Positions 57,301 through 64,000 of a stretch of DNA of 64,000 nt are shown here, piece by piece. A model generated the notes under the pieces. That model had not been told where the DNA came from. It searched no databases and saw nothing but the letters and a program-made list of their open reading frames with translations. The DNA is from Sporocytophaga sp. (GTDB lineage: Bacteria > Bacteroidota > Bacteroidia > Cytophagales > Cytophagaceae). The stretch's first letter is position 1. Each line of letters opens with the position of its first letter. The stretch covers positions 372,001-436,000 of the forward strand of contig NZ_JAGHZZ010000003.1 in NCBI RefSeq assembly GCF_017745095.1, in the 5' to 3' direction. The position numbers and the translations under genes were made by a program.

Positions 57301-60300
57301 AAAGGGTAAGCGGGCAGGTTAATACGCTTTGGTTTAGCTTCCCCATATAGTTTTTGCCAATCTATATCAAGACCTTTGACCCATAAATCCAAAAGTTTAG
57401 ATAACTTCTTCTGATTTATCCATTGCTCAACAATAGTCCTTTTCATATCATCATCACGGCTGATGATGCTAAGGCCTTCCTTATTTCGTTTTACCTGACC
57501 TTGATAGACTTCTTCAATATCCTCCTTACCATCTAAGTAAGCTTGAAGTTTTTCAGCCAGTTGTCCTATTGAACTTACCATCAAGCCTAGACGCTCACCC
57601 ATCTCCTCTCTACCTGTCTGTAAAGTGTATGCCATTTCAAGGAGATCAATAGCAGCCTCTTTTTTTATAAACTCTAAAAGTTCAATGGCCTTTTGTTTAA
57701 GCTGTTCAGCAGTTCTGGCTGATAGAGGAATAATAATTTTTCCATTTTCAGTGATAGCAGAAACCGGTGTTTCAAACGTATTTTGCGAAACGTATTCAGA
57801 TATAACAATATGAGCATTGGTACCACTAAAACCAAATGCGCTGATTGCTGCCTGACGTCTTTCTGAATCCGAAACCTCCCAATTCTGCAATTGGTCGTTT
57901 ATATAGAAAGGCGTACCTTCCAACCCAATATGTTCATTTAATTTATTATAATTTATTGTTGGAGGCAGTTGTCTATTCTTTATTGACAAAAGTACTTTTA
58001 TAAAACTTGCTACCCCTGCTGCCGTTAAACAGTGACCAATATTGCTCTTCACCGAACCAATGGCACAATATTCTTTTTTAGTCGTATATTTTTTAAAAGC
58101 TGCCTTTAGCGCATCAACTTCTATAGGATCTCCTAATTTTGTCCCAGTCCCATGCGCCTCAATAAGCTGAATCTTTGAAGGGTCTATCTGAAACTTATCA
58201 TAAACATCCTGCTCCAGACGAGTTTGCGACTCCGAATTGGGCGCAGTAATACCATTTGTTTTACCATCCTGATTTACTCCCCAACCTTGTATAACACCAA
58301 GAATTGTATCCTGGTCTCTTTCTGCATCCGTCAGTCTTTTTAACATGACAACACCAACGCCTTCACCAGGAACAAATCCATTTGCTCTTTGATCGAAAGA
58401 AAAACATTTACCGTCTGTAGAAAGCATCCCTGTCTGAGAACACATAATATGCATTGCCGGTGTAGCCATTACGACAACGCCTCCTGCGAGAGCGAGATCA
58501 CTGTTCCCCGAATTCAGACTATCGCAAGCAGAGGCAATAGCAACCAAAGAAGAAGAGCAAGCTGTATCTATTGACAGGCAAGGACCCTGAAGATTCAGGA
58601 AGTAAGAGATACGGGCACCAAGAATGGAAGTAGCTCCACCTGTGAAGCCTTGAGCACTCAATTGTTGCTTCTTTGATAATTGAAGATAATCACCATTGGC
58701 ACACCCCACAAAGACTCCGCATTTTGCTCCTGACAGGCTTTTAGGATTATATCCGGCATTTTCTATAGCATGCCAGCACTCCTGCAGAAACAAACGTTGC
58801 TGCGGATCCATGCTTTCTGTTTCAGTTGGAGATATGTTAAAGAATAAAGGATCAAACAAATCATATTCATCCAGAAGCCCCATCCACTTAGAGTTGGTCT
58901 TTCCTGGCAAAGCATTTCCTTCCTGATAATATTTGTCAACATCCCATCTTTTTTGAGGTACCTCACTTATACAATTTTTACCATTTGCTAAGTTTTGCCA
59001 AAACTCTTCCACATTCCTCGCCTGAGGAAACTGTCCCGACATACCAATTACAGCAATAGGCTGTGATAGATTGCCAGAATTTACAGAAGAAGTCTGACGT
59101 GATGCTGAGCGATTGCGCCAGGAAGCAAGCTTCTTACCAGAAGATGGAAGAACTGGTTTATACTGAGGTTTTGGAATTGTATTTAAAGGAATACTTAATT
59201 CCGATTTCTTTGTTAATGTTCCAAGCTTCTCTGCTTCTTCCTTTACAAAAGCACTAAGTTGACTAAGTGTTGGATAGCTATATATTTTAGTTGCTTCAAT
59301 TTCAGTTTGATACTTCTCATTGATCTTGCGAATCCAGGTCACACCTGTAATAGAGTCCAGTCCAAGATCAATAAACTGAGTATTTTCATCAATTTCATTT
59401 TCATGAAGGTGTAATTCCTGAGCAAGAAGTTTTCTTAAGCTGGCTATAACCAAAGGAAGATTATCAGAACTATGAGTGATTTCCTCAATTAAGATATTGC
59501 CTTGTGGGTCAATGTTAGAAAGTGAAATACCAGATGAAATCACTTCTGAACCTGAAGATATAGAACCTGCATTTTCAGCTTCCTCTTTCACATACTGACT
59601 TAGTTTTGTCAGTGTAGGATAGCTATAAATTTTTGTAGCCTCAATTGAAGTATTATATTTTTCATTGATCTTTCTTATCCATGTCACTCCTGTAATAGAG
59701 TCTAAGCCAAGATCAACAAACTGCATATTCTCATCAATCTCATGCTCCTGCAAATGTAACTCCTGAGCAAGAAGCTGTCTTAAGCTGGTCGTAACATATG
59801 TCAGATTATCTTTACCCAGAGATGGAACAGCAACTGCTGAATGTACCTTATCCCGAATTGAAGTTGGCAATGCCAATTGAGATACTTCTGTTTTAGAATC
59901 GTTGCCTTGATAAAAATTATCATTTATCTGCTTTAAAGTATCGAACTGACCAACAAAGGTTTTTTCATGCATTGCCAACTCTCGCTTGTAAGTCTCCTCA
60001 AGCGGCGCATACAGGTGCTGAGTTTGTTGATGTTTGAAAGCCACTAAGCTGCTTCTGGAACGATTTGCTATTTGTCTGGCTAAATCCAATGCAGCAGAAG
60101 AGACTTGCTCTTTTGGTAAAACAGACATGAAAAGGCCTCTCTCCTTCAACTCTTTTCCAGCATATTCCTGAGCAGTCATTAAGGTTTCTCTTGAGAGATC
60201 ATGACCGATTTTTTCCGGGAATATAAAAGTAGCACCGGCTCCAGGTGTAAACCCGTAATTCATGTAAGGACTGAAATACCTACTCTCTTCACTAAACAGC

Positions 60301-63300
60301 ACAAAATCAGCAAACATACCCAAGGCCCAACCAGCACCAATGCCGTGGCCTTGCATTGCTGCAATTACAGGTATCTTGCAAGCCACTGCTATTTGATAAA
60401 TTCTATTATCCGTGAATTTGGTTTTCCCTTCCTGAATCGCTAATAAAGTCTCCTTGGTACCACCGGAAGCAAAATAATTATCATATCCGGTGAGCACTAT
60501 AACCTTATATGTTGAAGTAGCTTCAATATGCGCAAACACTTCATTCATGCCTTCAATGAAAGACTCAGAAAACATATTCTTAGCTTCTCTATCTTCCATT
60601 TTCACTACCAGAATGCCTTCAGGATGAGCTGTTGCGGAAATGACTTTTGATTTAAGTGCTATTGAAGTTGGCTCAATTGATAAAGCTTCAGACGTTTCGT
60701 CTTTAGAAACAGACCATGTTGGTAAGCTTTTAATTTTCTCCCGAACACTTAATGCCCTTTCCTTTTTCCAAGACAATAAGGTATTCAATGGTAAAGCAGC
60801 CCAATGTTCAGCGATTCGCAAAGCATCCGTAAGAATATTTCCATTTTCCGAAATATGTGTCGTCCCGGAAAGCTGCTTTAATTCTAGCCCTGAATATTCC
60901 TTTCCGGTTAGAAGTATTTGTTTCCAGGAATAACTTTCGAATTGTTCTGAGAAGAGCACTCCTGCTTGCCTGGCAATATCACTATTTTGCCAGATATTAC
61001 TTGCTGAATAAATAGCATTTTTATTATATACACATGCATCACAAAACAAACTTAGCAACCACGCTACACCATTTGTATTTGAATGTAAAACAGCAATGAC
61101 CGGAATCTGACTTTCCAAAACAAGATTCTCAAAATCCAGTACATCATTGACCGCCAATTCTTCCGCTGTGCCTAGCAGAAAATCAGAATGCTCGCTTACC
61201 AGAACAATGGATTTGTATTGAGAATTTTTTACCTGGCTGAAAATTTTTCTCAAATCTGCTACCAATGCCTTTAAGCCATATTCTTTTCCACCAACACACA
61301 TTTTAATGATCAAAACATTGTCCTTGTGGCTTTCGAGTTCAATATATTTAGCGGGAGAAATAATATTTGAATTAGCCATATCTAACTGGCTCTCATCAGC
61401 TAAAGGATCAACCATCGCCAGAACCTCAGCCTTTACAAGGACAGAATTTGATAAGTGTTGCTTCAATAGTCGCAGAGATGCTTCTGATTTCTTTGCCAAA
61501 CTTGCCGCTAATTTTTGTGCATTAGCCTCAACTTGTCCTGGTGAAAGGATTGCACATGTCCAACCTTTATCTATAAGCTGACTTCCGGTAGAAGCAATTG
61601 AGAGGTACAAGAAGTCCTTTGCTCTGGCCTTACCGAAACGTTCTTCAAAAAACTGACATTCTGAAACGGTTGGATAAATTTGATCTTGTGTACTTGTATA
61701 ATAATAGTTACTGTCCCTGCTACAAATCATGAAGTCGCATAGAGCCCCAACCAGGAAACCCACTCCTGTCGCTTCGCCCTGCATTTCTGCGATAACTGGA
61801 TACGGGAAAGAAGTTATTACCTGGAATAGCTTCTGCTCAATTGCATAATTGTATTCTGCTCTACCGCCTCTCAAGAAACTATGCTCTGTTCCTTTTAGAA
61901 TTAAAACCTTAACCATAGGTTCTTTTTGTACAGCAGTAAGTGCTTGGATTAATTCATTTGTTAAATCCTGTGAAAGTGTATTGTTGTTTGCTCCTGCTAT
62001 TTGAATGGAGAAGATTCCATTTCCTAAGTCAAATAAGCTAACCGAAGATGAAGCATTCTGACTAGCAATGCTTTCAAAGGAACCAAACACTGTATTTGAA
62101 AGTGAAACTGAAGCTTTAGTTATTGACCCTGATTCCCTCTTTTCTAAAGAAAGCTCATCTAAAGAAACAATCGAAATTTCTGATGGCTTTCTTAGATCTA
62201 TATCTGGAAAGGTTTGTGCCAATGTCTCACCAATGAAAATCTTTCTTGGTTCTGAGACCTTATGATCTATTGAAACTTGTTTAGGTTCATTTGCTTTGGT
62301 ATAGGAAACAGTTTGACTGACTACTGGAGCCTTTGTATTAGAAGTTTCCACCTGATAGGAAATTCCGTGTATCAGCACACACACATTTCCTTGCTGATCG
62401 CACAAATCAATATTCAGTTTTGCAGCTGCATTCTCAGCCTGATTTCCTTTCGAATAGCGAACCCAAGCAATCATCTCTTTTGTACAAGCGGCTACTACGG
62501 ATATTGCTTCCACAGAAAAAGGAATTGCAGACTGACCACCATCTATTAATCCACCTGCCAACTGCAAAGCAGTATGCATCTGGCTCGGATGCAGCACATA
62601 TTCGTTGTTGCTATTCTCCAAGTTGACAGGCAATTTGATCTCAGACAACAACTGATTCACTCCCTGCCCGACTTGATATTTAAGTTGACCTACATCAAGC
62701 TTTTGCTGCATTGACTTTGGAATAAAGACAGCTTGCCCCTGGCAATGAACTGCTGCCTCATCTTTATCTAAACTATAAATTTCAAAATCTATTCGATTAT
62801 TCTCTTTTGCAAAAAGAGCAATGGAAATTTGTTTGTTCTTTTCATATATAAAAGTTTCTCCCCAAACAACATTCCTCAACTCCAAGATATTTAACTCTCG
62901 TTGTGCTGGTAAAGATTTCTCTACTGCAATTCTTGCCATTTCTAGATATGCTGCTGGCGAAAGAATCTTTTGCAATGTCCCATCATTCAACTCAAACTCT
63001 TGAAGGAAAAATTCTTTACCATTAAATGTTGAGCTATAGCTCTGCTCAATAAGGTTTGAAGTATTTATATGCAGCAATGGATGAAGGACAGCCGCTTTAG
63101 ATATATACGACACAGATTGGCTACCAACTTTAGTATCCACCCAATACTTCTCTTTTGCAAATGGATAGGTAGGTAAACTAATGCGATTAGGTTTGTTGCC
63201 ATCATACAGCTTGTTCCAGTCCAATTCAAGACCCTTAACCCATAAATCCAGAAGTTTAGAAAGCTTTTTCTCGGATATCCATTTACCAACAGTTTGCTGG

Positions 63301-64000
63301 AGATCAGTATCTGTGCTGAATAAAGACAAGGCTTCTTTATTCCGTTTAACTTGTCCCTGGTAAGTATCCTCAATATTCTGAACACCGTTGATATAAGCCT
63401 TAAGCTTATCAATCAGTTGATCAACTGAGCTTACTAAAAAGCCAAGACGTTCTTCCATAGCTTCTCTGCCCACTTGTAGAGTATAAGCCATAGCAGCCAG
63501 TTCAGGTCGCGTTGCTTGGACAAAAGATAAAAGGTCATTGGCTTTATGCTTTAGCTGCTCTTCTGTTCTGGCTGATAAAGCAATGAGAACATTTCCTATT
63601 TCGTCAGAGCCTTTAGAATAATTTGCTTCTTTAGATGAAGCATATTCCTGAATAATAATATGCGCATTTGATCCTCCAGCGCCAAAAGAAGATATTCCTG
63701 CAATTCTCGGAATCTCATCACCATCAATGACAGGTTGATTCCATGGTTTTAATGTTTGATTGACAACGAAAGGTGTCTTTTCAAAATCTATATGAGGGTT
63801 TAATTTTGCAGAATGCAAAGAAGGGACGATCTCTCTGTTTTGCATTTGCAATAAAACCTTTGCAAGGCCCGCTATGCCAGCAGCTGATTCACAATGACCG
63901 ATGTTTGATTTAGCAGAACCGATTAAACAGAATCCAGTGTCTTTGGTATATTGTTGAAATGATTTGCTTAAGGCTGCAATTTCAATAGGATCACCTAATT
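51324..64000 (-). CDS. Trans-AT polyketide synthase A, 5'-partial: KS-DH*-ECH-ECH-ECH-ACP-ACP-KS-DH-KR-MT-ACP-KS
   Basis: The frame is open to base 64000, so the start lies outside. About 4224 residues are visible. By nucleotide position: KS C-terminal part 63640-64000 (LGDPIEIAAL, KSNIGH), DH* 62365-63095, crotonase domains 61390-62040, 60730-61325 and 59950-60640, ACPs 59575-59805 and 59215-59465 (both DSITGVTW), KS 57797-59065 (DTACSSS), DH 56425-57235, KR 55040-56345, C-methyltransferase 53920-54930 (ILEIGAGTG), ACP 53505-53745, KS 52030-53320 (DTMCSSS), C-terminal docking helix 51327-51420. The first DH has lost His (FLQEFELNDG) and Asp (HPSQMHTALQ) and its middle part. The second DH has DHQVKGEHVLP, but Glu for Asp (HPSLMESVVQ). 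The KR has Tyr, but Cys where Asn is usual (GYSAGCTF). No AT domains. Confidence 0.93.
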   Translation of the reverse strand, partial: LGDPIEIAALSKSFQQYTKDTGFCLIGSAKSNIGHCESAAGIAGLAKVLLQMQNREIVPSLHSAKLNPHIDFEKTPFVVNQTLKPWNQPVIDGDEIPRIAGISSFGAGGSNAHIIIQEYASSKEANYSKGSDEIGNVLIALSARTEEQLKHKANDLLSFVQATRPELAAMAYTLQVGREAMEERLGFLVSSVDQLIDKLKAYINGVQNIEDTYQGQVKRNKEALSLFSTDTDLQQTVGKWISEKKLSKLLDLWVKGLELDWNKLYDGNKPNRISLPTYPFAKEKYWVDTKVGSQSVSYISKAAVLHPLLHINTSNLIEQSYSSTFNGKEFFLQEFELNDGTLQKILSPAAYLEMARIAVEKSLPAQRELNILELRNVVWGETFIYEKNKQISIALFAKENNRIDFEIYSLDKDEAAVHCQGQAVFIPKSMQQKLDVGQLKYQVGQGVNQLLSEIKLPVNLENSNNEYVLHPSQMHTALQLAGGLIDGGQSAIPFSVEAISVVAACTKEMIAWVRYSKGNQAENAAAKLNIDLCDQQGNVCVLIHGISYQVETSNTKAPVVSQTVSYTKANEPKQVSIDHKVSEPRKIFIGETLAQTFPDIDLRKPSEISIVSLDELSLEKRESGSITKASVSLSNTVFGSFESIASQNASSSVSLFDLGNGIFSIQIAGANNNTLSQDLTNELIQALTAVQKEPMVKVLILKGTEHSFLRGGRAEYNYAIEQKLFQVITSFPYPVIAEMQGEATGVGFLVGALCDFMICSRDSNYYYTSTQDQIYPTVSECQFFEERFGKARAKDFLYLSIASTGSQLIDKGWTCAILSPGQVEANAQKLAASLAKKSEASLRLLKQHLSNSVLVKAEVLAMVDPLADESQLDMANSNIISPAKYIELESHKDNVLIIKMCVGGKEYGLKALVADLRKIFSQVKNSQYKSIVLVSEHSDFLLGTAEELAVNDVLDFENLVLESQIPVIAVLHSNTNGVAWLLSLFCDACVYNKNAIYSASNIWQNSDIARQAGVLFSEQFESYSWKQILLTGKEYSGLELKQLSGTTHISENGNILTDALRIAEHWAALPLNTLLSWKKERALSVREKIKSLPTWSVSKDETSEALSIEPTSIALKSKVISATAHPEGILVVKMEDREAKNMFSESFIEGMNEVFAHIEATSTYKVIVLTGYDNYFASGGTKETLLAIQEGKTKFTDNRIYQIAVACKIPVIAAMQGHGIGAGWALGMFADFVLFSEESRYFSPYMNYGFTPGAGATFIFPEKIGHDLSRETLMTAQEYAGKELKERGLFMSVLPKEQVSSAALDLARQIANRSRSSLVAFKHQQTQHLYAPLEETYKRELAMHEKTFVGQFDTLKQINDNFYQGNDSKTEVSQLALPTSIRDKVHSAVAVPSLGKDNLTYVTTSLRQLLAQELHLQEHEIDENMQFVDLGLDSITGVTWIRKINEKYNTSIEATKIYSYPTLTKLSQYVKEEAENAGSISSGSEVISSGISLSNIDPQGNILIEEITHSSDNLPLVIASLRKLLAQELHLHENEIDENTQFIDLGLDSITGVTWIRKINEKYQTEIEATKIYSYPTLSQLSAFVKEEAEKLGTLTKKSELSIPLNTIPKPQYKPVLPSSGKKLASWRNRSASRQTSSVNSGNLSQPIAVIGMSGQFPQARNVEEFWQNLANGKNCISEVPQKRWDVDKYYQEGNALPGKTNSKWMGLLDEYDLFDPLFFNISPTETESMDPQQRLFLQECWHAIENAGYNPKSLSGAKCGVFVGCANGDYLQLSKKQQLSAQGFTGGATSILGARISYFLNLQGPCLSIDTACSSSLVAIASACDSLNSGNSDLALAGGVVVMATPAMHIMCSQTGMLSTDGKCFSFDQRANGFVPGEGVGVVMLKRLTDAERDQDTILGVIQGWGVNQDGKTNGITAPNSESQTRLEQDVYDKFQIDPSKIQLIEAHGTGTKLGDPIEVDALKAAFKKYTTKKEYCAIGSVKSNIGHCLTAAGVASFIKVLLSIKNRQLPPTINYNKLNEHIGLEGTPFYINDQLQNWEVSDSERRQAAISAFGFSGTNAHIVISEYVSQNTFETPVSAITENGKIIIPLSARTAEQLKQKAIELLEFIKKEAAIDLLEMAYTLQTGREEMGERLGLMVSSIGQLAEKLQAYLDGKEDIEEVYQGQVKRNKEGLSIISRDDDMKRTIVEQWINQKKLSKLLDLWVKGLDIDWQKLYGEAKPKRINLPAYPFAKERYWIEEIDSTQVIEKVNNITVLHPLLHRNTSDLSQQCYSSTFNGEEFFLKDHQVKGEHVLPVMAYVEMVREAITLATTSQIESGDIELHNIVWHEPIFVAGNTEVSIALFASDNGEIEYEIYSTEEGERKIHCEGVAVITNKSSSRKIDIEELKRQVGQGKLEIDALYQTFTNTGIKYGGTFKGLTEVYQGVDQLLVKLKLQDTAENNQYFLHPSLMESVVQACMILTGDSNFIGMTQPSGTLFSISAATASEMYAWIRFAQDGMLDIDLMDLQGNCAVLMRGLALRNDTYDYSRSSGKSSAAMTEDAPEVVMMTPKWELVTNFAEITTANQNGIILLIGADIGQMTLIEKIYSKSKIVNIEIASKDSIDVITEKIKGQAFNRIVWIGSNNPVLTLTEESIIEDQNLGVLQVFKIVKSLMTLGYQEKNLEWDLIVFNSQLVKQNDVVNPTHAGLQGFSGSLAKEFPRWKIRLFDLQEFAENPLSEMSTLPQDTQGASYAYRNKEWFFQKLMLIKDLPQEKLIYRSNGVYVVIGGSGGLGEVWSQHVIEKCQAQVVWIGRREMNNEIQEKLDRLSTCGKRPDYIQANASNLNELQQAYKTIKEKYHNINGVVHTAVGAYDDSLKKVTEEVFQNILSVKVDLTVRIAQVFQNEPLDFVLFFSSNAAFKRAGGTSGYSAGCTFKDTFALQLGKIWPAAVKVINWGYWSIGAGDTVSDSFKNRFFESGQRPIEPNEGMKSLDQLLSGSFNQISIAKIIQSRRSEIVAGDEWISSYENTMPDDNLHNALIRTEAIEPPALFKEVKVRGDEEMELLLSEFLNSIISSTPGIIPFYHRWLDAAKNILTVKGYVNAGQRNVELDYTTYIRDLWNRWEKAKNLWNQDESKKALYILVEKCVHALPEILTGKTKATDIMFPKSSLEMVENVYKNDKVSKAYNECLANAFIASLQARLIDDPNAKIRILEIGAGTGATTVGILEKLRPYQSQIAEYCYTDLSKAFLFHAENNYAPQAPYLRTAIFNVEEPIEGQNISLDEYDFVIAANVLHATKNIRNTLRNTKAVLRNNGILLLNELIERSLYSHLTFGLLEGWWLNEDDAIRIPGAPGLYAESWKEVLEEEGFDLVAFPSKEVNRLGQQIILGVSNGVVRQKQKAGFNKVVMKKEVNVPKAPTPAKTEIKPVINTVKLNDDLLLEKTVVYLKQLIGSVLKISSNQIDASEPLESYGIDSIIIGLVNEQLKKNFSDISSTLLFEYQTINALAKHLIETQKPTLQTQFELDVQPIEERSTNVQPSVQSTIQPSKINSGSAFGRSGRLLSRNAVQTVSSLVQDKGPIAVIGISGLYPEAPNLEKYWENLKSGKNSISEIPNERWSLDEFFEQDEKLAIEQGKSYSKWGGFINEFSEFDALFFGISPRDALNMDPQERLFLQAAWHALENSGYTRGALQNKFNRKVGVFAGVTRPGYNLYGSTQAIREEKFYPHTSFGSVANRLSYFLDINGPSMPIDTMCSSSLTAIHEACEHIHRGDCDLAFVGGVNVYVHPSSYVDMSAQHMFSKDGLCKSFGEGGNGFVPGEGVGVVLLRPLADAIRDNDNIQGVILATNVNHGGKTNGYTVPNPTAQAELIRRAIDKAGINARDISYIEAHGTGTELGDPIEITGLKQAFSKDTQDTGYCKIGSVKSNIGHLEAAAGISGFTKVLLQMKYQQIVPSLHAEKLNPHIDFQKTPFDVNRKLSDWDRPVIDGKEKPRIAGISSFGAGGANAHLIVQEYIPPTEGLTSDVSDQKINVIIPLSARNEEQLKQKAQDLLNFIRTSDLVKNQSLEQATNSIPKIDLVSVAYTLQIAREAMEHRLGFIVNSLSQLAEKLEAYIHGEQHVENMLTGIVKRKSEAISIISQDDDMKEAVDKWISRNKLSKLLDLWVKGLELEWDKLYSDVKPKRISLPGYPFSKERYWIDSLDLNRATDNKLMTNANLESIEDIINRIDNDSIDTEQAIKLLTSLA

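Noticed and set aside
1-64000. CRISPR arrays, insertion sequences and transposase genes
   Set aside because: No regular short repeats with unique spacers and no transposase or integrase motifs were seen. The only regular array is the tRNA-like one.

Overview
The window is a low-GC, AT-rich stretch in which every gene I can support lies on the minus strand, so transcription runs from base 64000 towards base 1. The gene content suggests a Bacteroidota genome, perhaps a Cytophagales relative. The reasons are AT-rich coding sequence, weak or absent Shine-Dalgarno sites at many genes, a DUF4386 membrane protein, and an RND transporter with a LolA-like partner. That assignment is inference.

Bases 18262-64000 hold most of a trans-acyltransferase (trans-AT) polyketide synthase cluster, and its 5' end lies outside the window. 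Three megasynthases are read in order. Protein A (51324-64000, open at its start) is KS-DH*-ECH-ECH-ECH-ACP-ACP-KS-DH-KR-MT-ACP-KS. Protein B (44745-51290) is DH-KR-ACP-KS-DH*-ACP-ACP. Protein C (37408-44649) is ACP-ACP-KS-KR-ACP-KS-DH. None contains an AT domain. Six of the nine ACPs carry the Trp at Ser+6 that marks beta-branching carrier proteins. The matching HMG-synthase cassette is present in two blocks: donor ACP plus a Cys-to-Ser decarboxylating KS at 20.3-21.9 kb, and HMGS, ECH1 and ECH2 at 32.2-35.0 kb. A malonyl-type AT, an AT-like protein lacking the malonate-binding Arg (a probable proofreading hydrolase), a metallo-beta-lactamase-fold hydrolase, an Sfp-type phosphopantetheinyl transferase, two zinc-free MDR oxidoreductases and a CAT-like acyltransferase complete the enzymes. 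An MMPL/RND pump, a LolA-like periplasmic protein, an outer-membrane barrel, a START-domain protein and a DUF4386 membrane protein form a probable export or lipid-handling set. The likely product is a hydrophobic, beta-branched, C-methylated polyketide. No thioesterase is visible. The operon ends in a strong hairpin terminator at 18262-18308.

Inside the operon, between the AT-like gene and the hydrolase, lies a roughly 139-nt tandem array of three tRNA-like elements (22951-23295). Two copies are identical over 71 nt and fold as complete cloverleaves with GCA anticodon and U73, the main identity elements of tRNA-Cys, but they have G in place of the near-universal U33. The third copy is decayed. 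This is the most unexpected item in the window.

Bases 9-17992 hold a separate six-gene cassette. It has three trypsin-fold proteases with a shared N-terminal and a shared C-terminal domain, a DUF6603 protein of 1134 residues, and two very large proteins (1103 and about 2173 residues) of no known function. Tight spacing and an ATGA overlap indicate co-expression. I know of no characterised function for it, so it is a second candidate for an undescribed system.
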